A DNA stretch of 59,747 bases from Acetobacteraceae bacterium (GCA_030041255.1 JASHOF010000112.1:1-59747); one strand, 5' to 3'; positions 9,036-18,536 are shown, counted from the stretch's first letter. Notes: generated from the sequence alone by a model not told the origin. Numbers and translations are program-made.

Positions 9036-9992
9036 CTATCGGTCGAAATAGCCCGCCCGTACCGCGGCGCCGATCATGTTGACGATCAACCGGCCCGCCG
9101 TGATGCAGGTGATCCGGTTCACGTCGCTCGATGGTGTGATCTCGACCACGTCCATGCCGACCACCCGCCCCTTGCGCACCAGTCCATGGATCAACTGCCG
9201 CGCCTCGAGGAACGATACGCCGCCTGGACAGGGTGCGGCGACCGCCGGCGCGATGGATGGATCCATCCCGTCCATATCCACGGTCAGGTAATAGCGGCCG
9301 CCATCCGGGATCCGGGCCAGGATCGCCGCCATTCCTTGCTCGTGCAGCTCGTAGGCGCTGATGAGCTGGGCGCCGTAGGCACGGGCGGCCTCGACCTCCT
9401 CGGCGCGGGCGCTGCCGGTTGCCCGCAGCCCGATCTGGAAGATCGGCCCCACGTGGGGCATTTCGGACGCGCGCCGGATCGGGCTGGACAGCCCGTCACG
9501 CACGCCATTCACCTCGTCCCGCCAGTCGATATGCTGGTCGATCTGGACCAGCGTGATCGGCCCCCGGCCTTCGTAAGCGCGCAGGACCGGAATCGGAATC
9601 GCGTGGTCTCCGCCAAGAATGACCGGCAGCGCGCCGGCGGCGAGAAGCTGCCGGACCGCCCGTTCGGTACGCCTGATATGGCTGGTGGGGTCGCTGGCCA
9701 GCGCCAGCACGTCGCCGCAGTCGACCACGCGGAGGCTCCGGCCTGCATAGAGCGGGCCACCAAGATCGAAGTCGAACCTTTCGAGCGAGCGGACAACGCG
9801 GTCGGCGGCCTCCCGCATCGCACGCGGGCCGTTGGCCTGGTCGTTGACGATTTCATGGAAGCTGTAGGCGCTGCCGTAGGGGACGCCGAGGAACGCAATA
9901 TCCGCTTTCTCGGGAAGCTCTCTCGCCCATTCGGAAAAGAGGAACCCGCGATCAGGCTTCCCTGGGACCGCCGTCAACGCATCCACCACCAC
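9036..9992 (-). CDS. Agmatinase/arginase-family ureohydrolase
   Basis: Binuclear manganese hydrolase cleaving urea or a related group from guanidino compounds; 318 residues, usual agmatinase length. Metal ligands are all present: H130 in GGDH, D152-H154-D156 in IDQHIDWRD, and D239-D241-D244 in VDMDGMDP. The usual DAH is DQH here, a tolerated change. The start is a run of three GTG codons at 9992, preceded by GGGGGAATG; no in-frame ATG is nearby, so the exact start is uncertain. Substrate could be agmatine, guanidinobutyrate or guanidinopropionate. Confidence 0.88.
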   Translation of the reverse strand: MVVDALTAVPGKPDRGFLFSEWARELPEKADIAFLGVPYGSAYSFHEIVNDQANGPRAMREAADRVVRSLERFDFDLGGPLYAGRSLRVVDCGDVLALASDPTSHIRRTERAVRQLLAAGALPVILGGDHAIPIPVLRAYEGRGPITLVQIDQHIDWRDEVNGVRDGLSSPIRRASEMPHVGPIFQIGLRATGSARAEEVEAARAYGAQLISAYELHEQGMAAILARIPDGGRYYLTVDMDGMDPSIAPAVAAPCPGGVSFLEARQLIHGLVRKGRVVGMDVVEITPSSDVNRITCITAGRLIVNMIGAAVRAGYFDR

Positions 9993-10092
9993 GATCTCAT
10001 TCCCCCGCGAGAGTGACTCCGTCTTTCTGCGTTCCGTGAAAAGCCGCGCCGCGTCAAGCCGGAGATGACGGAAGCGCGCGCGGGGCTGCTAT

Positions 10093-11172
10093 CTACCGAA
10101 GCAACGATTGCGCGCCCTCCCACAGCCGGTGCACGACCTCGGCGGCCGGGAGCGCCTGCGCCAGCCTGCCCGACTGGCCCGTCCATGCCTGTATCCGGTC
10201 GATGTCGTCGTTTTTGGTGCCGGCCTGGCGCATCGCCTGCGTGAGGCCGCGCTGCACCGGGTAGGGTGCCGGCCGCGGCGCATCGGCCGCGGCCGCGGCG
10301 CGGACATAGGCGGTTGCAATGCTGCGCCCGGCACGGCCGGAGAAGGCACGCGTCAGCACCGTCTGCTCCGGCAGGCTGTGCCCGATCGCGTCTGCCCAGG
10401 CCTTGGGAAGTTTCGCTTCCGGGCAGCGCAGAAAGCCGGTTCCGATCACGACCGCCGAGGCGCCGAGAAGAAGTGCGGCAGCAACACCCCGCGCATCGGC
10501 AATCCCGCCGGCCGCCAGCACCGGCACGGATACCGCATCGACGACCGCCGGCAGCAGCGCGAACAGCCCGACCATCTCGGCTTCCGCCTTTGCCGCATCG
10601 AACGACCCGCGATGGCCACCGGCTTCCATTCCCTGGGCGACGATCGCATCCGCGCCGGCATGCTCGGCAAGCTTCGCCTCGGCTGCGGTCGTCACGGTGG
10701 CAAACCACTTGATGCCCAGCGCCTTCATTCTTTCGACGAACGCCGGCGGATAGAGACCCATGACCGAAGAGATGACGACGGGCCGCACCGCCAGCATCGC
10801 TTCGCATTGAGCGGCGAAATCCGGTGGCCGCGAGTCGCCGGCATCGCGCGGAACGTCGGGTCCCCATCGGCTGAGGAATGCCCTGACGGCGTCTTCGGCG
10901 GCGGCATCGCGCCGGGGCGCGGGGTCCGGGATCCAGAGATTGATCTGGAATCCTCCGCGCGTTCCGGCCCTCGTTTCCGATGCCCAGTTGCGGATTGCCT
11001 CCGGCTGCATCACGAGCGCCCCGCAGCCGCCGAGCCCTCCGGCATTGGCAACTGCAATGGCAAGCGACGGCGGGCAGGCCCCGGCCGTCGGCGCCTGGAG
11101 GATCGGCAGACGGATATCGATGCTCTCACAGAACGACTGGGCGCGGGCGAGGGCTGAGCGGATCGGTGGCAT
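10093..11172 (-). CDS. Nitronate monooxygenase family flavoprotein
   Basis: FMN-dependent TIM-barrel enzyme of the NMO/2-nitropropane dioxygenase family, 359 residues, oxidising alkyl nitronates or related compounds. Visible elements: LPILQAPTAG near the N-terminus (first beta strand and FMN loop), GMEAGGHRG carrying the conserved His, PVLAAGGIAD, and GASAVVIGTGFL in the phosphate-binding region. ATG at 11172 follows GGAAAAG. It is 52 bp downstream of the MFS gene and may be co-transcribed with it. Distinct from the second family member at 28.3 kb. Confidence 0.87.
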   Translation of the reverse strand: MPPIRSALARAQSFCESIDIRLPILQAPTAGACPPSLAIAVANAGGLGGCGALVMQPEAIRNWASETRAGTRGGFQINLWIPDPAPRRDAAAEDAVRAFLSRWGPDVPRDAGDSRPPDFAAQCEAMLAVRPVVISSVMGLYPPAFVERMKALGIKWFATVTTAAEAKLAEHAGADAIVAQGMEAGGHRGSFDAAKAEAEMVGLFALLPAVVDAVSVPVLAAGGIADARGVAAALLLGASAVVIGTGFLRCPEAKLPKAWADAIGHSLPEQTVLTRAFSGRAGRSIATAYVRAAAAADAPRPAPYPVQRGLTQAMRQAGTKNDDIDRIQAWTGQSGRLAQALPAAEVVHRLWEGAQSLLR

Positions 11173-11224
11173 GGGTCTTTTCCATTGCAGTTGGCACGGG
11201 GCAAACGTGGCATGCGCTCGTCCA

Positions 11225-12442
11225 TCAGGCAGCGGTGGCATTGCGGTTCCGGCGATCGGGCACGAAGGCCGGTGCGGCAACGTCAATCGCGAAAGCAAGC
11301 ACGAGCGCTGCCGATCCGATCGCGAAGAGTGAACGGTAATCGCCACCGGTTTCGGCGAAGACGAAGGCGAGGCCGTAGGCTCCGGCCGCCTGCCCGAGGG
11401 CGAAGGCTGTCACACAAATGCCCCAGGCAGCATTCCGCCGAGCGGCGTTGCCGGCAGTCACTTCATGCACCCGTCCAAGGACCAGCGGCACGATGCCGGG
11501 GACGAAGACCCCGACGATGATGCAGGAAACAGCAAGTGCGATCGGACCCGGAGAGACCGCGAGTATTCCGACAGCTACCGCCTCGGTCACGAAAGCGAGG
11601 CGCAATGCAAGGCGGAATCCGATGCGATCGGCAACGTGACCGGTCACTACCGGACCGATCGCTGCGCTCAGGCCGAACAGAATCCAGTATTCCGAGCCGA
11701 CGCCGAGGCCTTTTCCAAGGCCGCGCGCCACGAAATCGACCAGGAAGACCATGTGCGCCACCAGCCCGACTGCGTTCAGGGCGTACTCGAGAGCAAGGGC
11801 TGCCAGGGCGCGGCGAACGCCCGGCGCGAGAGGTTCGCACGCGTCCGGCAACGCTGGAAGCGGGCGTGGGCTGTCGGCGGGCCAGCCGTTCCACGCCGCG
11901 ATACTGAGGATGAGTGCGGCGGCACCGAGCCCTCGCCAGGTCATGGCAAGGCCCCATTGCAGGAGCACCGGCACCAGGATTGCCGAAACAACGATCCCGC
12001 AGCCGACGCCGACGAAGATGGCGCCGGCGACCAGCCCGCGGCAGTTATTCCGAACATGTGGCAGGATCGTCGGCGCGGCGAGGACCATGATCACGCCGCC
12101 GGCCACTCCCGAGAGCGCTCGCCAGAGAAAAAACCAAGCATAGGAGAGGGGAAATGCGCAGGCAAAGAAGGCGGCAGTGGCGACCAGCATCATCGTGCGC
12201 AGCAACAGGACCGGGTGGATCCGTGCGGAAATCGGCGGCGCAAGGAAGGCACCTGCGAGATAGCCGACGAGATTTGCCGCACCGAGATAGGCCGCAGCGG
12301 CGGGTGCGAACCAGCCCGCCCGGATCAGCGCCGGAAGGAGCGGCGTGTAGGCAAAGCGCGAAAGCCCGATCCCGATCAAACTGGCGGCAAGACCGGACGC
12401 AGCCATTCGCCACATACCGGGGGAAGCAACGGACTTCTGCAT
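11225..12442 (-). CDS. YbfB/YjiJ-type MFS transporter
   Basis: Twelve-helix major facilitator, about 405 residues from the ATG at 12442; an in-frame TTG at 12460 is an alternative. The signature GIGLSRFAYTPLLPALI near residue 28 is typical of the YbfB/YjiJ group, whose substrates are mostly unknown. It sits directly downstream of a LysR regulator in the same direction, with an AT-rich 113-bp gap containing two inverted repeats, so regulation by that LysR protein is likely. The nitronate monooxygenase downstream may belong to the same unit. Confidence 0.86.
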   Translation of the reverse strand: MQKSVASPGMWRMAASGLAASLIGIGLSRFAYTPLLPALIRAGWFAPAAAAYLGAANLVGYLAGAFLAPPISARIHPVLLLRTMMLVATAAFFACAFPLSYAWFFLWRALSGVAGGVIMVLAAPTILPHVRNNCRGLVAGAIFVGVGCGIVVSAILVPVLLQWGLAMTWRGLGAAALILSIAAWNGWPADSPRPLPALPDACEPLAPGVRRALAALALEYALNAVGLVAHMVFLVDFVARGLGKGLGVGSEYWILFGLSAAIGPVVTGHVADRIGFRLALRLAFVTEAVAVGILAVSPGPIALAVSCIIVGVFVPGIVPLVLGRVHEVTAGNAARRNAAWGICVTAFALGQAAGAYGLAFVFAETGGDYRSLFAIGSAALVLAFAIDVAAPAFVPDRRNRNATAA

Positions 12443-12499
12443 GTCACTCGTAGCCGCCAACCTCGACGATCACCCTGGGAAGAGAGTGAGCCGTCAACC

Positions 12500-12549
12500 G
12501 AATCACGTGAAGTGATTCTATTTGATCACTTATATCTCAAAGCGAGATA
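12500..12549 (-). promoter_or_regulatory. Candidate LysR operator/promoter region of the MFS gene
   Basis: Two perfect inverted repeats lie in a conspicuously AT-rich patch between the LysR and MFS genes. One is GAATCAC-N5-GTGATTC (12500-12518); the other is TATCTC-N5-GAGATA (12533-12549), which contains ATC-N9-GAT, the classical LysR half-site pattern. Both lie 58-107 bp upstream of the MFS ATG, where a LysR activator would bind. The role is inferred from position and pattern. Confidence 0.5.
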
Positions 12550-12555
12550 CCAGGA

Positions 12556-13443
12556 TTATTCGGCAGCGATCGCTCGTTTGGATACCAGAATGGAATCCCC
12601 GACGAAGGCGGCGAGAGCCGTCGAGGCGAAAGCATCTCGCCGACGAATAAACAGCGTCTCGACGCGGGCAACCGCTGCGGGCAATTCGTGAACCGCGACC
12701 CGATGGCGCGGGTTCATCGTCTCGGCGAGCCCTTTGGGCAGCAGCGTGATGCCGATCCCGGCCGCAACCGAGCCCATGATCGCCTCGATCGTGCCGAATT
12801 CGAGGATCCGCAGATTGACGATGCCGCGGCGCGCGAGAATGTCCTCCAGGCGCTGGCGGTAGGAGCAGCCCGCGCGCAGGACGACGATCTTGAGCGCACG
12901 GCGCCGCAGTTCCTCTTCGAGGTTGCGCACCGACGGCGCCGTGAGAACCGCCAGGCGCTCACGGAATGCCAGCGCTTCCTCGAGATCAGGATGGTTCACC
13001 GGCCCGCAGACGAAGGCGCCTTCCAGGCGAAACTCCAGAACCTCCTTGACGAGCTCGCTGGTGGTCCCGGTGCGAAGCACAAGATCGACCTCGGGATGAG
13101 CGGCAGCAAAGACCGAAAGTCGCGACGAAAGCCTGAGCGCCACCGTGGTTTCGAGAGCGCCAATCGTGAGCGGACCCCTGGGCCTGCCATCATCCGTACA
13201 GGCGTGGCGCGCCTCTTCCATAAGCTGGCGCAGCCGCACCGCGTGCGGCAGCAGCCGCCCTCCGGCCTCAGTCAGGCTCACCCCGCGGCTGTGGCGCCGG
13301 AAGAGCTGTGCTCCCAACTCCTGCTCGAGCAGGCGTATCCGTGTGGTGACGTTGGATTGCACCGTGTGCAGCTCACCGGCCGCGCGGTTCATGCCGCCGA
13401 GCCGTGCCACTGCTTCGAATACTCTGAGGTCGGCAAAGTCCAT
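12556..13443 (-). CDS. LysR family transcriptional regulator
   Basis: DNA-binding activator or repressor, 295 residues. Residues 1-60 form the winged helix-turn-helix (MDFADLRVFEAVARLGG, then NRAAGELHTVQSNVTTRI), followed by a linker helix and the PBP-like effector domain (LTIGALET at about 91 onward). ATG at 13443. It is transcribed towards the YbfB-type MFS gene and divergently from the small cupin gene; the 120-bp divergent gap contains GACAC-N3-GTGTC (13464-13476) and GCCCGC-N12-GCGGGC (13479-13502), possible autoregulatory sites. The effector is unknown. Confidence 0.92.
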   Translation of the reverse strand: MDFADLRVFEAVARLGGMNRAAGELHTVQSNVTTRIRLLEQELGAQLFRRHSRGVSLTEAGGRLLPHAVRLRQLMEEARHACTDDGRPRGPLTIGALETTVALRLSSRLSVFAAAHPEVDLVLRTGTTSELVKEVLEFRLEGAFVCGPVNHPDLEEALAFRERLAVLTAPSVRNLEEELRRRALKIVVLRAGCSYRQRLEDILARRGIVNLRILEFGTIEAIMGSVAAGIGITLLPKGLAETMNPRHRVAVHELPAAVARVETLFIRRRDAFASTALAAFVGDSILVSKRAIAAE

Positions 13444-13563
13444 GGACGTTTATCCCACAGTCCGACACTCGGTGTCAGGCCCGCTCTGATCGGCATGCGG
13501 GCTGCTTCACCTCAGAGGCCGGCGGTTGCTAATCTTCCGCGAACCGAGGAGGGAGAAAGGCTC

Positions 13564-14082
13564 ATGACCACGACGATCGAGCAGTTCGCTCTGGCTTGTC
13601 GGAAAGCACTCGAGGCCGATCCCGGACCGGCGGGCCGCGAGAAGGTGTGCGGGCTGGTTCGCGACGTGCTCCGCGACAGGGCGTTCATCGAGGCGCACAT
13701 CCCTGCCGACGGACCGGAGCGGCGGGTGCTGTACGAGGATCCGGAGCTTGGCTTCACCATCCTCGCGCATGCCTATCAGGGAGCAAGGAACTCGAGCCCG
13801 CATGATCACGGCCCGACCTGGGCCATTTACGGACAGGCGTCCGGCGAGACGATCATGACCGATTGGGAATGCCTGGCCCGCCCGACCGAGACAGCTCCGG
13901 GCAAGGCCCGGCGCATCCGCGATTACAAGCTGACCCCGGGCATGGCCTTCCTGTACGAACCGGGGGTGCTGCATTCGCCCCGGCGCGAAGATGCCACCAC
14001 CCTCCTGCGCATCGAAGGGAAAAATCTCGACCGGATCAAGCGCCGTCCCTACACCGCCGTCGATTCCGCGCTCAGCCCGTGA
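13564..14082 (+). CDS. Small cupin-fold protein (cysteine dioxygenase-like double-stranded beta helix)
   Basis: The 172-residue protein has a cupin metal site: H80 and H82 in PHDHGPTWAIYG and H137 in VLHSPRR, with acidic residues between. The pattern resembles predicted metal-dependent enzymes related to cysteine and mercaptopropionate dioxygenases, but no close family can be named. ATG at 13564 follows GAGGGAGAAAGG. It is divergent from the LysR gene and ends 12 bp from the convergent dehydrogenase. Could be an iron-dependent thiol or acid dioxygenase. Confidence 0.7.
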   Translation: MTTTIEQFALACRKALEADPGPAGREKVCGLVRDVLRDRAFIEAHIPADGPERRVLYEDPELGFTILAHAYQGARNSSPHDHGPTWAIYGQASGETIMTDWECLARPTETAPGKARRIRDYKLTPGMAFLYEPGVLHSPRREDATTLLRIEGKNLDRIKRRPYTAVDSALSP

Positions 14083-14094
14083 GAGACTCGCCCT

Positions 14095-15102
14095 TCACTC
14101 GGCGTCGGAAGCAATCACGTTCTGCGGCCTTGGGCCAAGCAATGCCGCGCGCATCGTCTCCGCGGACTTCACCCGGATGTCCACCCAGGCGTCGGGGGTG
14201 TGGAAAGCGGCGTGCGGGGTCACGATCAGGCGGCCCTCGAGCCAGGGCGCGCGCGCCCGGTAGGCGGCAAGCAACGCGGGGACCGGCTCGACCGGCGGCT
14301 CCTCCGGCAGCACGTCGAGCCCGGCGCCGGCGATTTTGCCGCTCTCCATGAGCGCCAGCAGGGCATCATGGTCGAGGATCGGACCGCGCGCCGTATTCAC
14401 GACGATCGCACCCTTTGGCAGCAACGCGAGTTCCCGCGCGCCGAGCATCCCGCGCGTCTCGGCGGTCAAGGGAGCGTGGATCGAGAGAATGTCGCTGGCG
14501 CGGAGAAATTCCTCGAGCGTGCGGGCCCGTGCGATGCCGAGCGCAAGTTCCACTCCGTTCGGCTGACAGGGATCGTACGCCAGCACGCGAAACGCGAACG
14601 CCTTGGCGCGCAACGCCGCCGCGGTGCCGATCCTGCCGAGACCCAGGATGCCGAAGGTCTGCGTCGAGGAACGGCGGATCAAAGGATCGTCCAGCCAACC
14701 CCACGACGCCGGCGGCTGCGCCCGCTGCTTCTCATGGTGCAGCAGGAGGCCGCGCCGAAGGGCCAGCGCCAGCGCCAGCGCATGGTCGGCGACCTCGGTG
14801 GTGCCGTAGTCCGGCACGTTGCAGACCAGGATGCCACGTGCCGCAGCCGCCTTTCGATCCACCCGGTCGTAACCGACGCCCATCCGCACCAGGGCCTTGA
14901 GCCGGGAGAATCGCGCGAGATCGGCGGCGGTGGCGAAATGGCGGAACAGCATCAGCCCGTCCGCCACCGCGCAATCGGCCTCGGCGAGATCGGCGAGGGC
15001 GCCGCTTGCGCGCATGATCACGCGCACCTCCGGGCCGAAAATCCGTTGCTCTACCGAACAATCCGGATACATCGCCTCCGGGTAGAGCACGGTCAGCTGC
15101 AT
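14095..15102 (-). CDS. D-2-hydroxyacid dehydrogenase, C-terminal-binding-protein type
   Basis: NAD-dependent reduction of a 2-oxoacid; 335 residues. The Rossmann motif is GILGLGRIGTAAALRAKAF; catalytic elements follow: Arg in NTARGPILDH, Glu in LPEEPP, and His in VTPHAAFHTPD. Similar to SerA-like and CtBP-like dehydrogenases; true SerA normally carries a C-terminal ACT domain, absent here. ATG at 15102. It is divergent from a ThDP-dependent enzyme with 112 bp between starts, so the pair may act on related 2-oxoacids. Confidence 0.87.
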   Translation of the reverse strand: MQLTVLYPEAMYPDCSVEQRIFGPEVRVIMRASGALADLAEADCAVADGLMLFRHFATAADLARFSRLKALVRMGVGYDRVDRKAAAARGILVCNVPDYGTTEVADHALALALALRRGLLLHHEKQRAQPPASWGWLDDPLIRRSSTQTFGILGLGRIGTAAALRAKAFAFRVLAYDPCQPNGVELALGIARARTLEEFLRASDILSIHAPLTAETRGMLGARELALLPKGAIVVNTARGPILDHDALLALMESGKIAGAGLDVLPEEPPVEPVPALLAAYRARAPWLEGRLIVTPHAAFHTPDAWVDIRVKSAETMRAALLGPRPQNVIASDAE

Positions 15103-15214
15103 GGGCTGTCGGTCCCTTCGCGTCGCAGGCAAAGGGCGATCCTGCGAGGGGCGGCTTACTTGCGCAACCGGCCCTCTGCTGCCAGCCTTTAGCGGGAACA
15201 CTTCGGGGGTGCGG

Positions 15215-16753
15215 ATGAACGGCGCGGAAAGCCTCGTGCACACGTTGCTCAAGGGCGGCGTCGATACCTGCTTCGCCAATCCCGGCACCAGCGAGATGCA
15301 TTTCGTTGCGGCGCTGGATCGCATTCCCGGGATGCATTGTGTGCTGGGGCTGTTCGAGGGCGTCGTCACCGGCGCTGCCGACGGCTACGCGCGCATGGCC
15401 GGCAAGCCGGCGGCGACGCTGTTGCATTGCGGGCCGGGGCTGGCCAACGGACTCGCCAATCTGCACAACGCCCGCCGCGCCGGCTCGCCGATGGTGAACA
15501 TCGTCGGTGACCAGGCAACGTATCACCGTCCGCTCGATGCCCCGCTCACCGCCGATACGGAAGGCTGGGCGCGCCCGGTCTCGGGTTTCGTGCGCACGGC
15601 CCGGCGCGCCGCCGATGTGGGCGCGGATGCCGCCGCCGCCATCGATGCGGCACGGATTCCGCCCGGCCAGATCGCGACCCTGATCCTGCCGGCGGACACC
15701 GCCTGGACGGAGGGCGGGGCGGTCGGCAATCCACTGCCGGCACCACAGGCCGCGCCGGTCGATCAGGGCGTGCTCACCCGCATTGCGCGCATCCTGCGGG
15801 GCAACGAGCCCGCCATCCTCGTGCTTGGCGGCGCGGCGCTGACGGCAGAGGGACTGGCGCTCGCGCATCGCATCGGGGCGGCGACGGGCGCGCGGTTGAT
15901 CGCCCAGGGATCGAACGCGCGGATCGCGCACGGCGCCGGGCGCGTGCCGGTCGAGCGCATCCCGTATGTCGTCGATCGCGCGCTTTCCGTGCTGGCCGGC
16001 ATGAAGCACGTCGTTCTGGTGGGTGCTACGAAGCCGGTTGCGTTCTTCGCTTACCCGGGCAAGCCCGGGTACCTGTTCCCGCCCGACGCCACCGTGCATG
16101 TGCTCGCCCGCCCGGACCAGGATCTTCTCGATGCGCTCACCCGCGTTGCGGACGAGCTGGGCGCGCCGGCGCAGACGTTGCCGAACAGCGCGACACGGCC
16201 AGAGGTGGCAAAGGGCGCGCCGACGCCGGAGGCGGTTGCGCAGACTCTCTCCGCCCTTCTGCCCGAGGCGGCGGTGGTGGTGGACGAGAGCATCAGCTTC
16301 GGCCGGACCATTTTCTCCGATGCCGCCGCGGCGGCACCGCATGACTGGATGCAGATCACCGGTGGGGCGATCGGCGATGGCCTGCCGCTTGCCACCGGCG
16401 CTGCGATCGGCGCCCCGGGCCGGCGGGTGATCGGGCTGCAGGCGGACGGCTCTGCGATGTACACGCTGCAGGCGCTCTGGACCCAGGCGCGGGAGCGGCT
16501 CGATATCACGACCATCCTGATATCGAACCGGAAATACGCGATCCTGCTGCACGAGCTGGCAGGCGTCGGCGCCAACCCGGGCCGCACCGCGCTCGATATG
16601 CTCGATCTCTCGAATCCGGATCTCGACTGGCTGCGCATCGCCGGCGGGCTTGGCGTGGAGGCGGCACGGGCGGAAACGATGGAGCGCTTCGCCGATCTCT
16701 TCTCTCACTCGCTCGTGCGGCGCGGACCGTTCCTGATCGAACTCGTGGTGTAG
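15215..16753 (+). CDS. Thiamine diphosphate-dependent enzyme, acetolactate synthase large subunit-like
   Basis: ThDP enzyme of the IlvB/benzoylformate decarboxylase superfamily, 512 residues. Glu48 in GLFEGVV is the conserved cofactor-activating glutamate; the ThDP-binding part has GDGLP at about 386 and ADGSAMYT to NRKY at about 409-440. The length is shorter than IlvB (about 560-590) and no small regulatory subunit is nearby, so branched-chain synthesis is doubtful; a 2-oxoacid decarboxylase or lyase is as likely. ATG at 15215. Its last 49 nt overlap the convergent membrane-protein gene. Confidence 0.82.
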   Translation: MNGAESLVHTLLKGGVDTCFANPGTSEMHFVAALDRIPGMHCVLGLFEGVVTGAADGYARMAGKPAATLLHCGPGLANGLANLHNARRAGSPMVNIVGDQATYHRPLDAPLTADTEGWARPVSGFVRTARRAADVGADAAAAIDAARIPPGQIATLILPADTAWTEGGAVGNPLPAPQAAPVDQGVLTRIARILRGNEPAILVLGGAALTAEGLALAHRIGAATGARLIAQGSNARIAHGAGRVPVERIPYVVDRALSVLAGMKHVVLVGATKPVAFFAYPGKPGYLFPPDATVHVLARPDQDLLDALTRVADELGAPAQTLPNSATRPEVAKGAPTPEAVAQTLSALLPEAAVVVDESISFGRTIFSDAAAAAPHDWMQITGGAIGDGLPLATGAAIGAPGRRVIGLQADGSAMYTLQALWTQARERLDITTILISNRKYAILLHELAGVGANPGRTALDMLDLSNPDLDWLRIAGGLGVEAARAETMERFADLFSHSLVRRGPFLIELVV

Positions 16754-17238
16754 AAGGCGCGTATCGCACCGGCGAAGGCGATCAGCCCGCCGGCAACCGC
16801 CAGCAAGGGGCGAAACATGCCGCTCCATTGCAGCGGCAGCGCACGCGCCGGTGCCGCGAGCAGCGGCAGCAGGAAGGCAGCCAGCACGATGCAAAGCCCG
16901 AGCCTGGCGAGATGCGCCTGGAGCGCGCCCGGCTCGATGTCGCTCTCTGCCGAGTATGCGCGGAGCGCCGCCAGATCGAGCAGGCAGAGGATGGCAATAC
17001 CCATCAGGAGCGCGGCCGGCATGGCGCCGGCGGGTGGGACGGTGATCAGCGCTGCCGCGAAGACGAGCATGCCGAGCAGGCTGCCGGCGCGCGCCAGCCC
17101 GGGCGAAGGTCGAAGAACGCCCGCGGCGGAAACCAGCATGGCCAGCAGTGCTGCCGCCACGATCCAGCGCTCCGGCCAGAGCGAGATCGGCAAAAGCCCG
17201 ACCGTTGCAGCCGCGACCAGGCCGAGGGCGCGCGTCAT
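16705..17238 (-). CDS. Hypothetical membrane protein of the MoxR/DUF58 cluster
   Basis: The 177-residue protein is mostly hydrophobic, with about five membrane segments (residues 5-22, 26-42, 50-68, 73-93, 112-132) and a final one near 142-160. No family recognised. It starts with ATG at 17238, overlapping the DUF58 stop by 4 nt, and is the last gene of that operon. Its C-terminal 49 nt run opposite the end of the ThDP enzyme gene. Probably a membrane accessory of the cluster. Confidence 0.65.
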   Translation of the reverse strand: MTRALGLVAAATVGLLPISLWPERWIVAAALLAMLVSAAGVLRPSPGLARAGSLLGMLVFAAALITVPPAGAMPAALLMGIAILCLLDLAALRAYSAESDIEPGALQAHLARLGLCIVLAAFLLPLLAAPARALPLQWSGMFRPLLAVAGGLIAFAGAIRAFYTTSSIRNGPRRTSE

Positions 17239-18536
17239 GCTGCCCGCCTTTTTGCGTCTGTAGCCTGCAACAACCCGATGGCTGCATCGAGCGGGCTTCC
17301 GGGCGACCAGTTCACGGCGCGCACGCCCGCGCGTCTCAAGGCGCGCAGCCGTTCCTCGCGCTCGAGGTGCCAGAGCCGGAGCACCAGCGGCGCCTGGTCT
17401 CGCCGCCGCACCAATCCGGGCGAAAGCCCGGCCGTCGCCAGGGCAAAGAGTGCGATATCCTGGCCGCGCTCCGCGAGCCTGATCACGGCGCGATCGAACC
17501 GTTCATCGGCAAGCGGTGTCAGCGCCAGGACGAGGGCTCGCCGGGAGAGCACATGCTCCGGCAGCGCGGCGAGATCCTGGGCAAATTCCGTGTAAACGGG
17601 TGCGGCCCGGGCCAAAGCGTGCAGGATGCGGACATAGTGTCCCTGCCCGGTGCCGCCGGCGAGCGAGCGCGCTATCCCGCCGAATTCGAGCAGCCCGACG
17701 CGATCGCCGCACCTGAGCGCGGTGGCGGCGAATCCGGCGGCCGCGCGCAGGATATGATCGAGGCTCGCATCCGGCCTCTGCCCGATCGTCATGAAGGTGT
17801 CGATCAGGAGCACGATCTCCGCCTGCCGCTCGGCATGATAGCGATTCGCATGCAGGCTTTGCCGCCGGAGTGACACTGGCCAGTTGATCTGGCGCAGCCG
17901 ATCGCCCGCGGCGAAGGGGCGGAGATCGGCGAATGCCACACCTTCTCCGGCCGCGGTCGAGGCGTGCATGCCGAACAGGGCACGCGTCATGCGCGGCCGG
18001 GGCAGCCTGCCAACCGCCAGCGCGCGCGGCAAAACGGTCAGCGTAAGCCGGCCATTTTCTCCCCATTCGCTCAGCCACAGACCGGAAGGATCGAAGGCGC
18101 GCAGGAAGACGGCATCGAAGTGCAGGACCGTGGCGGCGTCCGGGCGTCCCCGGCAGCGCCAGGCGAGAAGCTGCTCCCGAGCAGGAACAAGCATCGGCGA
18201 GCGTGGCGCATCGAGCGGATGAAAGAGCGGCGGCAGGACAGGAATGATCTGCACGCAGCCGTGTGCGCCGGCAAGCCCTGCTTCGATGTCGATCGTCACC
18301 TCCTCACCCTCGGACAATGTTTCCTTGTCGGAGCGGAGGCGGATGCTGCCGGGCTCGATTTTCTCGGGAACCGCGCCCAGCAGCAGGGCGATGAGGAGCG
18401 GCAGCGCCAGTGCGAAGAACTCCGGCCGGCCGAGGAGAATGCCGAGCAGGAGTGCAAGGCCGCCTGTCGCCACGAGCGCGCGCACCAGCGGTGTGGCGCG
18501 CTCCAGCGGTGTGGTGCGCGCCAGGTCGGAGTTCAT
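17235..18536 (-). CDS. DUF58 domain-containing protein
   Basis: The 433-residue protein has two N-terminal membrane helices (about 19-36 and 40-55), a beta-rich middle, and the DUF58 region with DLRPFAAGDRLRQINW at about 205-220 followed by a vWA-like fold (EIVLLIDTFMTIG). DUF58 proteins are regular partners of MoxR AAA ATPases in putative protein-maturation or envelope-assembly clusters. It overlaps MoxR upstream and the membrane protein downstream by 4 nt each. Function is inferred from context. Confidence 0.88.
   Translation of the reverse strand: MNSDLARTTPLERATPLVRALVATGGLALLLGILLGRPEFFALALPLLIALLLGAVPEKIEPGSIRLRSDKETLSEGEEVTIDIEAGLAGAHGCVQIIPVLPPLFHPLDAPRSPMLVPAREQLLAWRCRGRPDAATVLHFDAVFLRAFDPSGLWLSEWGENGRLTLTVLPRALAVGRLPRPRMTRALFGMHASTAAGEGVAFADLRPFAAGDRLRQINWPVSLRRQSLHANRYHAERQAEIVLLIDTFMTIGQRPDASLDHILRAAAGFAATALRCGDRVGLLEFGGIARSLAGGTGQGHYVRILHALARAAPVYTEFAQDLAALPEHVLSRRALVLALTPLADERFDRAVIRLAERGQDIALFALATAGLSPGLVRRRDQAPLVLRLWHLEREERLRALRRAGVRAVNWSPGSPLDAAIGLLQATDAKRRAA

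Noticed and set aside
14732-17287. 851-codon open frame on the minus strand
   Set aside because: Antisense to the ThDP enzyme and overlapping the dehydrogenase in another frame; composition is typical of GC-rich antisense frames and no domain is visible.
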